From assembly GCA_963741055.1 (NCBI GenBank), contig CAVUGU010000007.1, positions 62,001 to 126,000 on the forward strand: a stretch of 64,000 bases of DNA. Direction: 5' to 3'. Positions 26,549 through 36,513 of this stretch are shown piece after piece (the first letter of the stretch is position 1; each line of letters starts with the position of its first letter). This stretch comes from Bog-756 sp963741055 (GTDB lineage Bacteria > Actinomycetota > Acidimicrobiia > Acidimicrobiales > RAAP-2). Below the pieces are notes generated by a model that was not told the DNA's origin, searched no databases, and worked only from the letters and a program-made list of their open reading frames with translations. A program made the position numbers and the translations under genes.

Positions 26549-27961
26549 GTGCTCGAACCACGTGAAGTCCCGGTCACGCCTCGGGATCTCGACCGGTACC
26601 GGTCGCTGATCCCTCCGGACCGCTTCGCCGAGCTCCAGACGGGAGCCGCCGAGGCGACCGCCGCGATGTCGGTCTCGGGCCCTGTGGAACATCAGCTCCA
26701 CGGAGGTGGGCGGCGGGGTGGCGGAGATGCTCCATGCGATCGTGGGCTACGCGTTGGGAGCAGGGAGTCACGGCTCGATGGCTGGTCATCGAGGGTGACC
26801 ACGACTTCTTCGCGATCACCAAACGGATCCACAACCGCCTGCACGGAGCAGAGGGTGACGAGGGCGACCTCGAAGTCAAGGAGAGGACCCACTACGAGGA
26901 GGTCCTGGAGGAGAACGGACGGGCGCATCTCTCGGCGAATTGCGCCAGGCGACGTCGTCATCGCTCCACGATCCGCAGACGGCGGGGCTCGCACCTCGAC
27001 TGGTCGATCGCGGTGCGATCGTCGTCTGGCGCTGTCACGTCGGAGCCGACGTGACGAACCACTGGACGGAGGAGGCATGGGACCTTCCTCCGACCGTATC
27101 TGACCGCCTGTCGTGAGCTGGTGTTCTCGCGGTCGAGCCTACGCCCCCGAGTGGGTGCCGAGCGAGAAGCTCACGGTCATCGTTCCGTCCATCGATCCCT
27201 TCTCACCGAAGAACCGCCGGAATGTCGACGCGGACTGTCCTCGATCGGGTGACACGGACTCGGGCTGCTCCCGGGGACCGAAGTCGACCGGTCGCTCTCC
27301 TCCGGCGGTCGAGGTGCCGGCAGGATCCGAACGGCTCGCTCGACGCTTTCCGTCTCGACACCGCTGGTGATGCAGATCTCGCGCTGGGACCGGCTGAAGG
27401 ACATGGCGAGGCGTCCTCGAGGCATTCGCCACGTCCGCGGGCTTTGCGCGAGGAGGCCCACCTCGCCCTGGTCGGTCCCGAAGTGGAGGGTGTCGCCGAC
27501 GATCCGGAGGGAGCCGAGATCCTCGGCGAGTGCCTTGCCGCTTGGGAATCGTTGCCCGTGCCCGATCCGCAGCCGGATCCACATCGTGAGCCTCGACATG
27601 GGGGACGCGGACGAGAACGCGTTGACGGTCAACGCACTGCAGCGATTCGCCGCAGTCATCACCCAGAAGAGCCTCGCGGAAGGGTTCGGGCTCACGGTGG
27701 CCGAAGGCATGTGGAAAGCGAAGTCGGTCGTCGCCTCGGCAGTCGGTGGGATCGTCGACCAGATCACCGACGACACCGGCATCCTCCTCGACGACCCTCG
27801 TGACCTCGATGCGTTCAGCCACGCGGTGGCGCTGCTGGTCGACGATCGGGCTCTGCGACTTCGGAATGGGTGAGCGGGCTCGGCACCGGGTTCGCGACTG
27901 CTTCGTCGGAGATCGTCACCTGCTCGCGTTCGCGGAGCTCATCGGGCGAGTGACCAGCTGA
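26549..27961 (+). pseudogene. TreT-like trehalose synthase (GT4 glycosyltransferase), many frameshifts
   Basis: Successive frames spell one GT4 protein: LDRYRSLIPPDRFAELQTGA, ALWNISSTEVGGGVAEMLHA, RWLVIEGDHDFFAITKRIHN, VVWRCHVGADVTNHWTEEAW, YAPEWVPSEKLTVIVPSIDP, then VMQISRWDRLKDM, HLALVGPEVEGVADDPEGAE and KSLAEGFGLTVAEGMWKAK. The last carries the EX7E catalytic motif. The order and sequences match trehalose-synthesising glycosyltransferase TreT, which joins NDP-glucose and glucose. At least eight frame changes in 1.4 kb are needed, unlike the intact flanking genes. GTG 26549 with AAGGAG nine bases upstream is the probable original start. The locus is either a decaying gene or a badly resolved stretch. 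Confidence 0.75.
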
Positions 27962-28017
27962 GATCGGCCCAGTCGTCCGGAGTGTGGTGAGATGGCCTCG
28001 GCCCGCGGAGGTGGTTC

Positions 28018-28911
28018 GTGACGACCGAGCTCGACTGGTACGGCTGCGCGACGTTCCGGTTGCGGACGGCAGGCCTCACCATCTTCCTCGACGCCTACAT
28101 CGATCGGGCCCCGATGGCAGCAGGCGCCGGGCGGTCGGCCGCAGACGTCGAGGAGTGCGACTGGATCGTGATCGGTCACTCGCACTTCGACCACCTCTTC
28201 GGCGCGGAGACGATCTTGGCGAACACCTCCGCCAAGCTCATCGGCAGTTACGAGACGATCCGGGTCTTGGAGGCGGCCGGGGTGGCGCCGGAGCGAATGC
28301 TCTGTGTGGCAGGAGGCGAGACCGTCGACCTCGGCGGTGACGTCCGGGTCAAGGTGTTCCCCAGCCTGCACAGCTGCGTGTGGTCGCAGCGGGGCATGGT
28401 CGCTCCCGATCGGGTGTGCCTCGGCGACGTCGGCCTCAGCCTCCAGGACCAACAGGTCCGCATGGCCGAGCTCGGCAGGTTCATGGCGTCCGCCCTGGAC
28501 AAAGCCGCGCTCGACCACCTTCTCGGCGGCATGGCCGGTCACAGCCCGAGGGGCGACGGAGGAGCCCTGCTGTTCCACTTCGAGACTCCCGACGGGTCGC
28601 TGCTCTACCAGGACACGAGCGGCCACTGGACGAGAGTGGTCGACATGCTCCAACCCGACGTGGCCATCGTTGCCGCGGCCGGTCGCGCCAACGTCGACGG
28701 TCAGCCGATCCAGGGATCGCTGGTCGATTTCGTCGTCGACCACGTCGCCCACACGCGTCCGCGCCAAGTCGTCCTCTCCCACCACGACGACTGGCTTCCC
28801 GGATTCTCGTATCCGACCGAGGTCGGGCCGATCCGAGCCGCACTCGAGAAGCGAATACCCGGCACGACCTTGCTCGAGCTCGGCTACGTCGATGGAACCA
28901 AGCTCTTCTGA
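28018..28911 (+). CDS. Metallo-beta-lactamase-fold hydrolase
   Basis: A 297-residue MBL-fold protein. The metal motif HSHFDH occurs in WIVIGHSHFDHLFGAETIL. Further ligands are probably His in FPSLHSCVW, Asp in LLYQDTSGHW and His in VVLSHHDDWLPGF. It resembles L-ascorbate-6-phosphate lactonase/UlaG-like and other beta-lactamase_2 proteins more than RNases. Substrate unknown. No signal peptide. GTG 28018 is preceded by GGAGG. The next gene follows after 16 bases, suggesting cotranscription. Confidence 0.87.
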   Translation: MTTELDWYGCATFRLRTAGLTIFLDAYIDRAPMAAGAGRSAADVEECDWIVIGHSHFDHLFGAETILANTSAKLIGSYETIRVLEAAGVAPERMLCVAGGETVDLGGDVRVKVFPSLHSCVWSQRGMVAPDRVCLGDVGLSLQDQQVRMAELGRFMASALDKAALDHLLGGMAGHSPRGDGGALLFHFETPDGSLLYQDTSGHWTRVVDMLQPDVAIVAAAGRANVDGQPIQGSLVDFVVDHVAHTRPRQVVLSHHDDWLPGFSYPTEVGPIRAALEKRIPGTTLLELGYVDGTKLF

Positions 28912-28927
28912 ACGCCGAGCAGGTGGC

Positions 28928-29638
28928 GTGTCGACACGAATCGGAGTGATCGGCGACTTCCAAGCCGCCAATCCGACCCACGAGGCGATCGCGACCTCGA
29001 TCTCGCACGTCCGCGACGATCGGACGTTCGAGGTCGAGTGGGTTCCGACCGACTCCGCCGTCGTGCACGAGGACCGGCTCACCATGGAGTTCGACGGTCT
29101 GTGGATCGCACCGGGCAGCCCATACCGCGACCTCGAAGGGGCGCTCTCCGCCATCTCGTCCGCTCGAAGTGACGGCGTCCCTCTGCTCGGCACCTGCGGG
29201 GGATTCCAGCACATCGTGGTGGAGTTCGCCCGGAGTGTCCTCGGTTTCGCCGACGCACAGCACGCTGAGTACGACCCCTACGCGTCTCGCCTGTTCGTGA
29301 CTCCGCTCAGCTGCTCGCTCGTCGGAAAGACGATGGAGGTTCGGTTGGAAGCGGGATCGAGAGCCGCTGCCGCGTACGGGACGACAGGGATCCGAGAGGA
29401 GTACTACTGCAACTTCGGGCTCAACCCCGACCACGAGAGAGAATTGGTCGACGCCGGTCTCGCCATCACCGGTCGCGACGCCGACGGCGAGGCACGCGTG
29501 GTGGAGCTGCCGGCGCACCGCTTCTTCGTCGGCACCCTGTACGTGCCCCAGACGTCGTCGGCTCCGGGCAGACCTCATCCTCTGGTGGCCGCCTTCGTCG
29601 CCGCCGCGATCGGGGCGTCGCCGTCCGTCACCAGCTGA
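28928..29638 (+). CDS. CTP-synthase C-terminal-region-related class I amidotransferase-like protein
   Basis: A 236-residue stand-alone GATase-like protein. It starts at GTG with TRIGVIGDFQAANPTHEAIA. The nucleophile elbow LLGTCGGFQHIVVEFARSVL and the downstream HAEYDPYASRLF match the family named after the CTP synthase C-terminus. Some homologues encode selenocysteine at the elbow; here the codon is TGC, so a true Cys is used. EEYYCNFGLNPDHERELVDA and ELPAHRFFVGTLYVPQ complete the signature, with His and nearby Glu as possible triad partners. It lacks a synthetase domain, so it is probably not a CTP synthase. Reaction unknown. Confidence 0.85.
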   Translation: MSTRIGVIGDFQAANPTHEAIATSISHVRDDRTFEVEWVPTDSAVVHEDRLTMEFDGLWIAPGSPYRDLEGALSAISSARSDGVPLLGTCGGFQHIVVEFARSVLGFADAQHAEYDPYASRLFVTPLSCSLVGKTMEVRLEAGSRAAAAYGTTGIREEYYCNFGLNPDHERELVDAGLAITGRDADGEARVVELPAHRFFVGTLYVPQTSSAPGRPHPLVAAFVAAAIGASPSVTS

Positions 29639-29739
29639 CCGGACCGCCTGCGGTCCAACCAGGTCGGAGGCAGAACCGCTAGGGTCCGCGTCCACCGAGG
29701 GGCGCAGACGCCACAGCTCGTCCACCAGGAGGTCGTTCA

Positions 29740-31013
29740 TTGGTGGTTGGTGCGGGAACCAACGACGTCTCGGTCGATGCGACACCGGGGGGCCGCGGCT
29801 ACCGACGGAGCGACGCCCGGCAGGCCGCGTTCGACTCGGCCAAGGTCGCGCTCGTTGGACTCGGACGGCTGGCTCGATCCGAACACCGGTGCGAAGGAGC
29901 TGGTTGCCGACCTCGCCTTGGAAGGAGGCGGGGTCAAGGGCGTCGCGCTGACGGGAGCCGTCCTCGTCCTCGACGAAGCGGGCTACCGCTTCCGCGGCGT
30001 CGCTGGGACCAGCGCCGGTTCGGTCGCGGCGACCTTGATCGCTGCTCTCACCACGGCCGGAGTGCCGATGGCTCGGCTGAAGCAGTACATGGACGATCTG
30101 GACTTCACCCGCTTCATGCCCGAGGGTCACCTTCATGGCTTCCTCGATCATCACGGTGGCAAGGCCGGGACCCTTCTGGCCGACGCAGCCGTCCTCACCC
30201 ACCGGATGGGTGTGTACTCCGGCGACTACCTCGCGGTGTGGCTGCAGCCGAAGCTGGCGGAGCTCGGCTGCGAACACTTCGGCGACCTACGGCTTCCGGC
30301 GGGCGCCGACCCCGGTCAGAGTCTTCCGTCCGGTCACGACTACCGGCTGGTCGTCCACACCTCCGACATCACCCGACAACGACTGGTGCGACTCCCGTGG
30401 GACTACCCGATCTACGGGTTCGAGGACCCCGACACGCTGGAGGTGCTTCCCGCGGTACGCGCCTCGATGTCGATCCCGTTCTTCTTCGAACCGGTCCGCT
30501 TCGACGCCCGACCCGCTGACGTGACCGTCCCGAGTCCCGGACGGCGGAACGATCGATCAACACTTTGCCGGGGGAAGTTGCACCTGGGTCGACGGCGGGA
30601 TGCTTCGCAATTTCCCCATCGAGGCGTTCGACCGTGCCGACGGCGCCCCGCCACGGTGGCCGACGATCGGGATCAAACTGTCGTCGCTGCAGACCACCTT
30701 CCCCGCCACCCAGGCGTGTGAGAGCTCGGTCGCGGTCGGAGTCCACTGCCTCCGAACGATGACCAACGAATGGGACACCTACGAGGTGTCGGCAGCCACG
30801 GCCGGCCGCACCATCTTCATCGACAACGGGGGCGTCGCGACCACCGACTTCCAACTCACGGAGGAACAGCAGGACATGCTGTTCCTCAACGGTGTCATCG
30901 CCGCGACCGACTTCGTGATCGAGATGGCGGAGGCGGGTCACGTGCCGCGGACCCCCGACGAAGGGATCGCCTTGGTGGAGCGGCGTCGTGGCGGAGGACG
31001 CAAGCCCGAGTAG
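29740..31013 (+). pseudogene. Patatin-like phospholipase, two frameshifts
   Basis: AGGAGG (29727-29732) precedes TTG 29740 or GTG 29743. The first frame reads RQAAFDSAKVALVG; a shift near 29850 continues with LDSDGWLDPNTGAKELVADL, the oxyanion loop LALEGGGVKGVALTGAV and the nucleophile motif VAGTSAGSVAATL (GxSxG). A second shift near 30540 restores the catalytic Asp motif TWVDGGMLRNFPIEAFDRAD and runs to 31013. The Ser-Asp dyad is complete in the joined protein of about 420 residues. Such enzymes cleave acyl chains from phospholipids. Indels may be sequence errors because both breaks are single-base and the remainder is well conserved. Confidence 0.82.
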
Positions 31014-31114
31014 GACCACGCTCCCCCGCAGCGATCAATCACCCTCACCGCCACGACGAAAGGGGCGTTCTCCCAGCCAGAGAACCAGGAGTACACTCGG
31101 CGCGGCGGTGTGCG

Positions 31115-31933
31115 GTGGCGATCAGTAGTGACGAGGCCCTGGGAGATCGGATTGGCCGGCTCGAAGCGGATCCGGCGATGTCTCTCGCGGCCGTGGATCT
31201 CACCATCGCCCATCCGGAACGCCTCCGGCGCCAGTTCGACGAGGTCTTCTACTACTTCGCCCTGGTCGAAGGGGAAGTCGCCCAGAACGCCGTCGACATC
31301 GCCGCAATCCTTCCCGACCTGGACGAATACGACCATCGCTTCCTCGCGGTCTGGTCCGCGCACGAGGTGGCACACAGCGCGATCTTCGACGCGATCAGAG
31401 CCGAACTGGGGCTGCCTTCAGGAGCGCCGAGTGGGCCTTCGACGGCGCAACGCACGTTTCGCGCGATGGGCGTGCTCGCACAGGTCGGGTGGCTCCACGA
31501 CGTCCTCAAGTTGGTCTACCTCGTGCGAGGAGCCATGCACGAGCGGCTGACACTCGAGGCCTACACCCGGCTCGGCGCCAAGCTCTCGTTCTTGGGCGAG
31601 CACTCCCTGGCCCGCACGGTCACCGACCCCATCCGCCACCAGGAGGCGGCTCACCTCGGCTACTACAAGGCAGCTGCCGCCACCCACCGTGTGGGTCTCA
31701 GCCAAGCCCAGCGCTCGGCGGCCCGGCTCATCAGCAAGTGGACCTACGCACCGGTCGGCGCGCCCGGCAGGCGGGCACTGTGCGGACGCGTCTTCACCGA
31801 AATCGCCGATGGGGACATCGGGGTACTCGAACCCCTCGAACACATCGCCAGCGATCTTCTGGAGGACGGGCGCCGGTGGGACACCGGCTTCGTCCGCGGC
31901 GCGATGAACCGCTGTCTCGCAGCCCGGAGCTGA
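31115..31933 (+). CDS. Ferritin-like diiron protein
   Basis: A 272-residue, mostly helical protein. Candidate diiron ligands are visible in four helices: FYYFALVEGEVAQNAV (Glu), AVWSAHEVAHSAIFDAI (ExxH), LGAKLSFLGEHSLA (Glu) and DPIRHQEAAHLGYYKAA (ExxH). That spacing is the ferritin/desaturase-like pattern. Members include acyl-ACP desaturases and N-oxygenases, so an oxygen-using hydroxylase or desaturase is likely, substrate unknown. The start is GTG 31115; upstream sequence in frame is not protein-like. It ends one base before the start of the large cyclase/ATPase gene, probably one operon. Confidence 0.7.
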   Translation: MAISSDEALGDRIGRLEADPAMSLAAVDLTIAHPERLRRQFDEVFYYFALVEGEVAQNAVDIAAILPDLDEYDHRFLAVWSAHEVAHSAIFDAIRAELGLPSGAPSGPSTAQRTFRAMGVLAQVGWLHDVLKLVYLVRGAMHERLTLEAYTRLGAKLSFLGEHSLARTVTDPIRHQEAAHLGYYKAAAATHRVGLSQAQRSAARLISKWTYAPVGAPGRRALCGRVFTEIADGDIGVLEPLEHIASDLLEDGRRWDTGFVRGAMNRCLAARS

Positions 31934-31934
31934 G

Positions 31935-34900
31935 GTGACGATCTGCCAGGCCTGCGAAGCCAACCTGCCGGCCTCGGCGCGCTTCTGTCCCCAGTGTGGG
32001 ATCGCGGTCACCGCCGACGATGCCGCACGCGACTCCGATCCGCGGGTCACCGGCATCGGGCACGAGCGGCGTCGCCTCACCGTCGTCTTCTGTGATCTGG
32101 TCGGGTCGACCGAGCTGTCCACGACCGTCGACGCCGAGGAATTCAGCGACTTGCTCCAGGCGTACCACCAACGGGCCGTCTCGATCGCTCGGCGCTACGC
32201 CGGAGACGTCGAGGGCTACAGCGGGGACGGGGTCACCTTCCGGTTCGGCTGGCCCGAGGCACACGACGACGATGCCGCCCAGGCACTGCGTGCGGCCCTC
32301 GAGATCGTCACCGCGGTGGAAGAGCTCGACGACCAAGGCCGGCTCAAGGTGCGCGTCGGCGTGCACAGTGGGCTGGTCATCGTCGGACAGATGGGCGGCC
32401 AGGGACGGCGGGCCACGATGGCGCTCGGCGAGACGATGAACCTCGCCGCCCGCCTCCAGACCGCCGCAGCGCCGGGCTCGGTCGTGGCCAGTGCGGCGAC
32501 CACGGCCTTGGTCGAAGGCCTCTTCTTCCTCGAACCACTCGGCGCGCTCGACCTGAAAGGCATCGCCGAGCCGGTCGAGGCATTCCGGGTCATCGAGCCG
32601 ACCGATGTCCGCAGCCGCCTCGAGGCGGCCGGCGGCCGCCTCGCTCCTTTCATCGGGCGCGAGCGGGAAGCGGCGGAGTTGGCCGATCGGTGTGCGGGAC
32701 TGACGGAAGGCCGGGGCGCGGCGGTGCTCATCCGGGGCGAGCCCGGAGTCGGCAAATCACGGCTCGCCCAACAGCTGCGACACTTCGCGGTCGATCAGCA
32801 GCTCAGCTGGATCGACTGCTCCTGCTCTCCCTACACGCAGATGAGCGTGCTGTGGCCGGTCGTCCACGTGATCGAGCAGGGCATCGGCGTGAAGCGAGAG
32901 GACGACCCGACGACCCGCTTCGAGCGCCTCCGGACCGGCCTGGAGGCGGCAGGCGTCGACCTTCCCGACGCGGAAGGCCTGGTCGCCACCATGCTGGGGA
33001 TCCCGGGACCACCGCTGCCGTCGCTCAGCCCCGAACGTCGGTTGGAGCGGACCATCGAGGTGCTCGTGGAGTGGGTGCTCGCCCTCAGCCGGCAACAGCC
33101 CCTGGTGCTCCTGGTCGACGACGTGCAGTGGAGCGACCCGACCACCCTCGACCTCCTCGAGCGCCTCCTCGGTCGGGTCACCGACAGCCGCCTCTTTCTC
33201 GTCATGACCGCTCGTGCCGATTTCGCCGATCCTTGGATCGACAGCGAGGTCGTGAGACGAATCGAGCTCGAGCCCTTCTCGGAGACCGACATCCGCCGGC
33301 TGGTCGACGCGGTGAGCGGTGAGCGGTCGCTTCCGGAGTCCTTCGTCGAGCGGATCGTCGATGCAGCGGCAGGCATCCCTCTCTTCGCAGAGGAAATGGG
33401 GCGGAGCCTGCTCGAGTCGGGGATGCTCGTTGCCGAGGAGGGCCGGTGGGAACTGTCCACGCCGCTGGCCGAGGTCGAGATCCCCCATACGTTGCAGGGC
33501 TCCCTCCTCGCCCGCCTCGATCGACTCGGGCCGGCGAAGGGCGTCGCGCAGGTCGCCGCGGTGATCGGGCGGGACTTTCGCCTCGACCTGCTCGGCGAGG
33601 TGGCGGGCATCGAGCCCGACCTGCTTGCGGAGCTCACCGAACGGCTGGTCGAGAGCGCGATCGTGGTCGAGGAGGAGAGTGGGCCGGAGAAGACCTTCTA
33701 CTTCCGTCACATCCTGATCCAAGAGGTCGCCTACGAGTCCCTTCTCCATCGCACCCGACGCACGCTCCACGATCGAGTCGCACGACTTCTGCGGGCTCGC
33801 CTCGAAACCGGGGCGACGGTCGCCCCGGAGGTCATCGCCCGGCACTTCGAAGCCGCGGGGGCGAGGCGCGACGCGGTCGAGCACTACCAGCTCGCGGCGA
33901 CCCAGGCGGCAGAAGGGTCCGGACACCGCGAGGCGGTCTTCTTCCTCCGTCGTGGCATCTCCCTGGTCGGGCGCGAGCCCGAGAGCCTCGACCGCAGCGA
34001 GTTGGAGATCGAGATGCAGCTCTCCCTCGGGTCGGCGATCATGGCGGGGAAGAGCTACGCGGACCCCGAGATCCAAACTGCGTACGAACGGGCCCGAGAG
34101 CTCTGCGAGCACCTGGGCAACGACGAGCGGGTCGGACTGGCTCTGGCGGGGCTCTCGATCTATTACATCAACCGGGGAGAGACCAGCCTCGGTGCGACCC
34201 TCGCCGAGCGGGTGCTCGACATCGCTTCGGTCTACGACGACGACACCTTGGAGCTCCTCGGAAGGGTGCAGCTCGGCCTCGCACGTCACTACCTGGGTGA
34301 GGCCGACAACAGTCTCGAGCATTCCCTCCGTGCCATCGAGATCTACCAGCCCGACCGACACGCGGTGATCGCGCAGCGCTTCGGGACCGACCACGGCGTG
34401 GCGGCGAACTGCTTCGCCGCGTGGGGGTACCTGACGCGGGGGTACCTCGACCAGGGCCTCCGGCACATGGACGAGGCGGTGAGCCTCGCGGAACGACTCG
34501 GTCAACCCTTCAACCTGGCCTATGCGCTCACCTTCCGGGCCACCGCACACTGGGAGCGTGGCGAGTCGGAGGCCACCTCCCTCGATGCAGGCCGGGCTCG
34601 GGAGCTCGCCGAGGAACAGGGATTCGACTGGTGGGCGGTCATCGGGGGTCTGTGGGAAACCGCCGAACTCGTCGTCACCAAAGGTGACACGTCGGCACTT
34701 CCCCGGCTGCTCGAACTGGCGACGGCGGCCAGTGAATTCGGGAACCGAGGGGGGAGCACCACCGTCATGGCACTGGTCGCCAACGCGTTCCGTGCCACCG
34801 GAGATCTCGAGACCGCGAGCGCGTTCATCGACTTGGCGTTCATCGAGTCGCTCGAGACCAACCAGCCCTGGTGGGACGCGGACCTCCACCGCATCCGGGC

Positions 34901-35207
34901 CGAGCTGCTCGCCGCGCGAGCCGCCGCAGCCGCTGATGCCGAGGAGGGTCGTCGGTTGTCGCAGGAGGCGGCGACCGAATGGGGCAGGGCGCTGGACCAC
35001 GCCGAGCAACTCGGTTATCCCGTGCACGGAGTGCGGGCGGCGACGAGCTATGCGACCTATCTGGACGGACTCGGCAGAACCGACGAGGCTCTCGAGCTGC
35101 TCCGCGACCGCTACGCGCGTTGTCCGGAGGGGTTCTCGGCTCCGGTCCTCCTCGCGGCCAAAGCCACCTTGGACGAACTCGAGCACACGGTGAGCGAAGG
35201 AACCTAG
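31935..35207 (+). CDS. Class III nucleotidyl cyclase / AAA+ ATPase / TPR regulator
   Basis: A 1090-residue signalling protein. Residues 1-30 are a zinc ribbon (CQACEANLPASARFCPQCG). Residues 45-215 are a class III cyclase with TVVFCDLVGSTELS and GYSGDGVTFRFGWP (metal Asp) and TMNLAARLQ (Asn/Arg). Residues 240-600 are an AAA/NB-ARC-like ATPase: PFIGREREAAELADR, Walker A IRGEPGVGKSRLAQQL, Walker B PLVLLVDDVQWSDP. The C-terminal 450 residues are TPR-like helices. This is a common actinobacterial layout, thought to make cAMP in response to a bound partner. It starts at GTG, one base after the stop of the diiron gene, so coupling is likely. Confidence 0.93.
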   Translation: MTICQACEANLPASARFCPQCGIAVTADDAARDSDPRVTGIGHERRRLTVVFCDLVGSTELSTTVDAEEFSDLLQAYHQRAVSIARRYAGDVEGYSGDGVTFRFGWPEAHDDDAAQALRAALEIVTAVEELDDQGRLKVRVGVHSGLVIVGQMGGQGRRATMALGETMNLAARLQTAAAPGSVVASAATTALVEGLFFLEPLGALDLKGIAEPVEAFRVIEPTDVRSRLEAAGGRLAPFIGREREAAELADRCAGLTEGRGAAVLIRGEPGVGKSRLAQQLRHFAVDQQLSWIDCSCSPYTQMSVLWPVVHVIEQGIGVKREDDPTTRFERLRTGLEAAGVDLPDAEGLVATMLGIPGPPLPSLSPERRLERTIEVLVEWVLALSRQQPLVLLVDDVQWSDPTTLDLLERLLGRVTDSRLFLVMTARADFADPWIDSEVVRRIELEPFSETDIRRLVDAVSGERSLPESFVERIVDAAAGIPLFAEEMGRSLLESGMLVAEEGRWELSTPLAEVEIPHTLQGSLLARLDRLGPAKGVAQVAAVIGRDFRLDLLGEVAGIEPDLLAELTERLVESAIVVEEESGPEKTFYFRHILIQEVAYESLLHRTRRTLHDRVARLLRARLETGATVAPEVIARHFEAAGARRDAVEHYQLAATQAAEGSGHREAVFFLRRGISLVGREPESLDRSELEIEMQLSLGSAIMAGKSYADPEIQTAYERARELCEHLGNDERVGLALAGLSIYYINRGETSLGATLAERVLDIASVYDDDTLELLGRVQLGLARHYLGEADNSLEHSLRAIEIYQPDRHAVIAQRFGTDHGVAANCFAAWGYLTRGYLDQGLRHMDEAVSLAERLGQPFNLAYALTFRATAHWERGESEATSLDAGRARELAEEQGFDWWAVIGGLWETAELVVTKGDTSALPRLLELATAASEFGNRGGSTTVMALVANAFRATGDLETASAFIDLAFIESLETNQPWWDADLHRIRAELLAARAAAAADAEEGRRLSQEAATEWGRALDHAEQLGYPVHGVRAATSYATYLDGLGRTDEALELLRDRYARCPEGFSAPVLLAAKATLDELEHTVSEGT

Positions 35208-35229
35208 TTCCGGGCCCGACCCCCGCCGC

Positions 35230-36403
35230 TCACGAAAACCCGAGGTCCGGATATTCCGAAGCGATCAGCGCCTGGGTTGCGTCCAATTGAGCTTCGAGGA
35301 ACTTCGGGTCGGTCCCCGTTCGCGCCGTCCCGCCGAAGATGACCGTGTGGTAGGCCTCGTGGTCGTCCCAGTAGGACATGTCGACGACCGCATCCACCAG
35401 GGTGGGGACGAAGCTCGTGGGATGCCCCGTGCGTGGACGGGGGGCGCCGAAGCTCCGGCGCCATGCCTCCCAGACGTCCGAGTTCCACTGCAGTTTCTCG
35501 GCGCCCGGCGCGTCGGACTCGTAGCAGCTGGCCACCTCGGTTCCCTTGATCTCCACCTCGTGCCAGCGCGCCTCGCCGATCTCCACCGGACCCCTGACGA
35601 CGGCGTCGATCGACGCGGGGAGACACGAGGTGGAGCACCAGCGCGTCCCAGGGAACGCCGTAACACCAGTTGGAGAACCAGTTCCAATCGGACTTCCCGA
35701 GCCGGACCAGGTCCTCCACCACCACCGTCGAGCGCTCCCGATCCGCGGTCGCGTAACCGAACGGACGCGACCACTCCGACTTCAGACAGTCGAGCTGGTA
35801 GTAGCCGAAAAAGACGTTGAACCAGCACTCCGAGGTGGGATCCGCATACGGGCCCGGAGCGCCTGGTGGGGAGAAGGCTCCCGACGCAGGCGACGGTGTT
35901 GAACACGAACGGCGGGTAGTCGGGGAACATCACCCGCTTGACGATGCTGCCCACCTTGCACACCTCTCGCTCCTCTCGGTCCACGTGGAAGCGGAGGACG
36001 GTCGGGGAACAGGCCTGAGTTGGACCGAAAGTGGACCGGGTGAGTTCAGGGGCGGAGCCGCCTCGGTGCGGCCGGCGACCTCCCCGATCGATGGGTCGAA
36101 CCGGATCCGGCGCTCGCCCTTGAACACCCTGTGCCAGGCGGAGCCGAGGGCTTTCCGGATTTCGGCGCCACAGGTCAAGGTGACTTCCCCGTCGAACATG
36201 TTCGCCGAAATGCCGATCTCGAACCGTACCAATCCGAGGTCGAAACGGTGAGGGGCGCCCCGTTCCTTCGCGGAGAACCGGTGGCAGACCAAGCGGCGAT
36301 TCAGAAAGCTGATGGCGACTTCCACGGCGTCCAGATCGGGAAAGGAGCACGCAAGGGTCAGGCCGTATCCGAGGGGTACCGTCTCGACCGGATCGTTCGC
36401 CAT
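35230..36403 (-). pseudogene. Hypothetical protein of about 390 residues, several frameshifts
   Basis: ATG complement 36401-36403 has AAGGAGG upstream. The first frame contains SFPDLDAVEVAISFLNRRLV and FDLGLVRFEIGISANMFDGE. Others continue with REEREVCKVGSIVKRVMFPD, then FFGYYQLDCLKSEWSRPFGY, DWNWFSNWCYGVPWDALVLH, and finally VEIGEARWHEVEIKGTEVAS through QALIASEYPDLGFS to the stop. At least three single-base shifts are required, around 36020-36070, 35870 and 35610. I do not recognise the family. There is no signal peptide or membrane helix; it is rich in Trp and Tyr and looks like a globular enzyme. It is convergent with the cyclase/ATPase gene and divergent from a desaturase. Confidence 0.6.
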
Positions 36404-36513
36404 GACCGCCTCCTTCGACCTGTCGAAGCTTGGTGGGACTTGGCGAAGCCGTCAAGAAGGGCAACCGCCGTTGCGACTGAGCAAGCCGATCCCGCGAGTG
36501 GCAGGATTGCGAC

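Noticed and set aside
28928..29638. Selenoprotein in the CTP-synthase-related family
   Set aside because: The elbow codon is TGC, not TGA, and no SECIS-like hairpin is needed.
32757..35186. 809-codon minus-strand open frame opposite the cyclase/ATPase
   Set aside because: Antisense shadow; the plus strand has Walker motifs and a cyclase domain.
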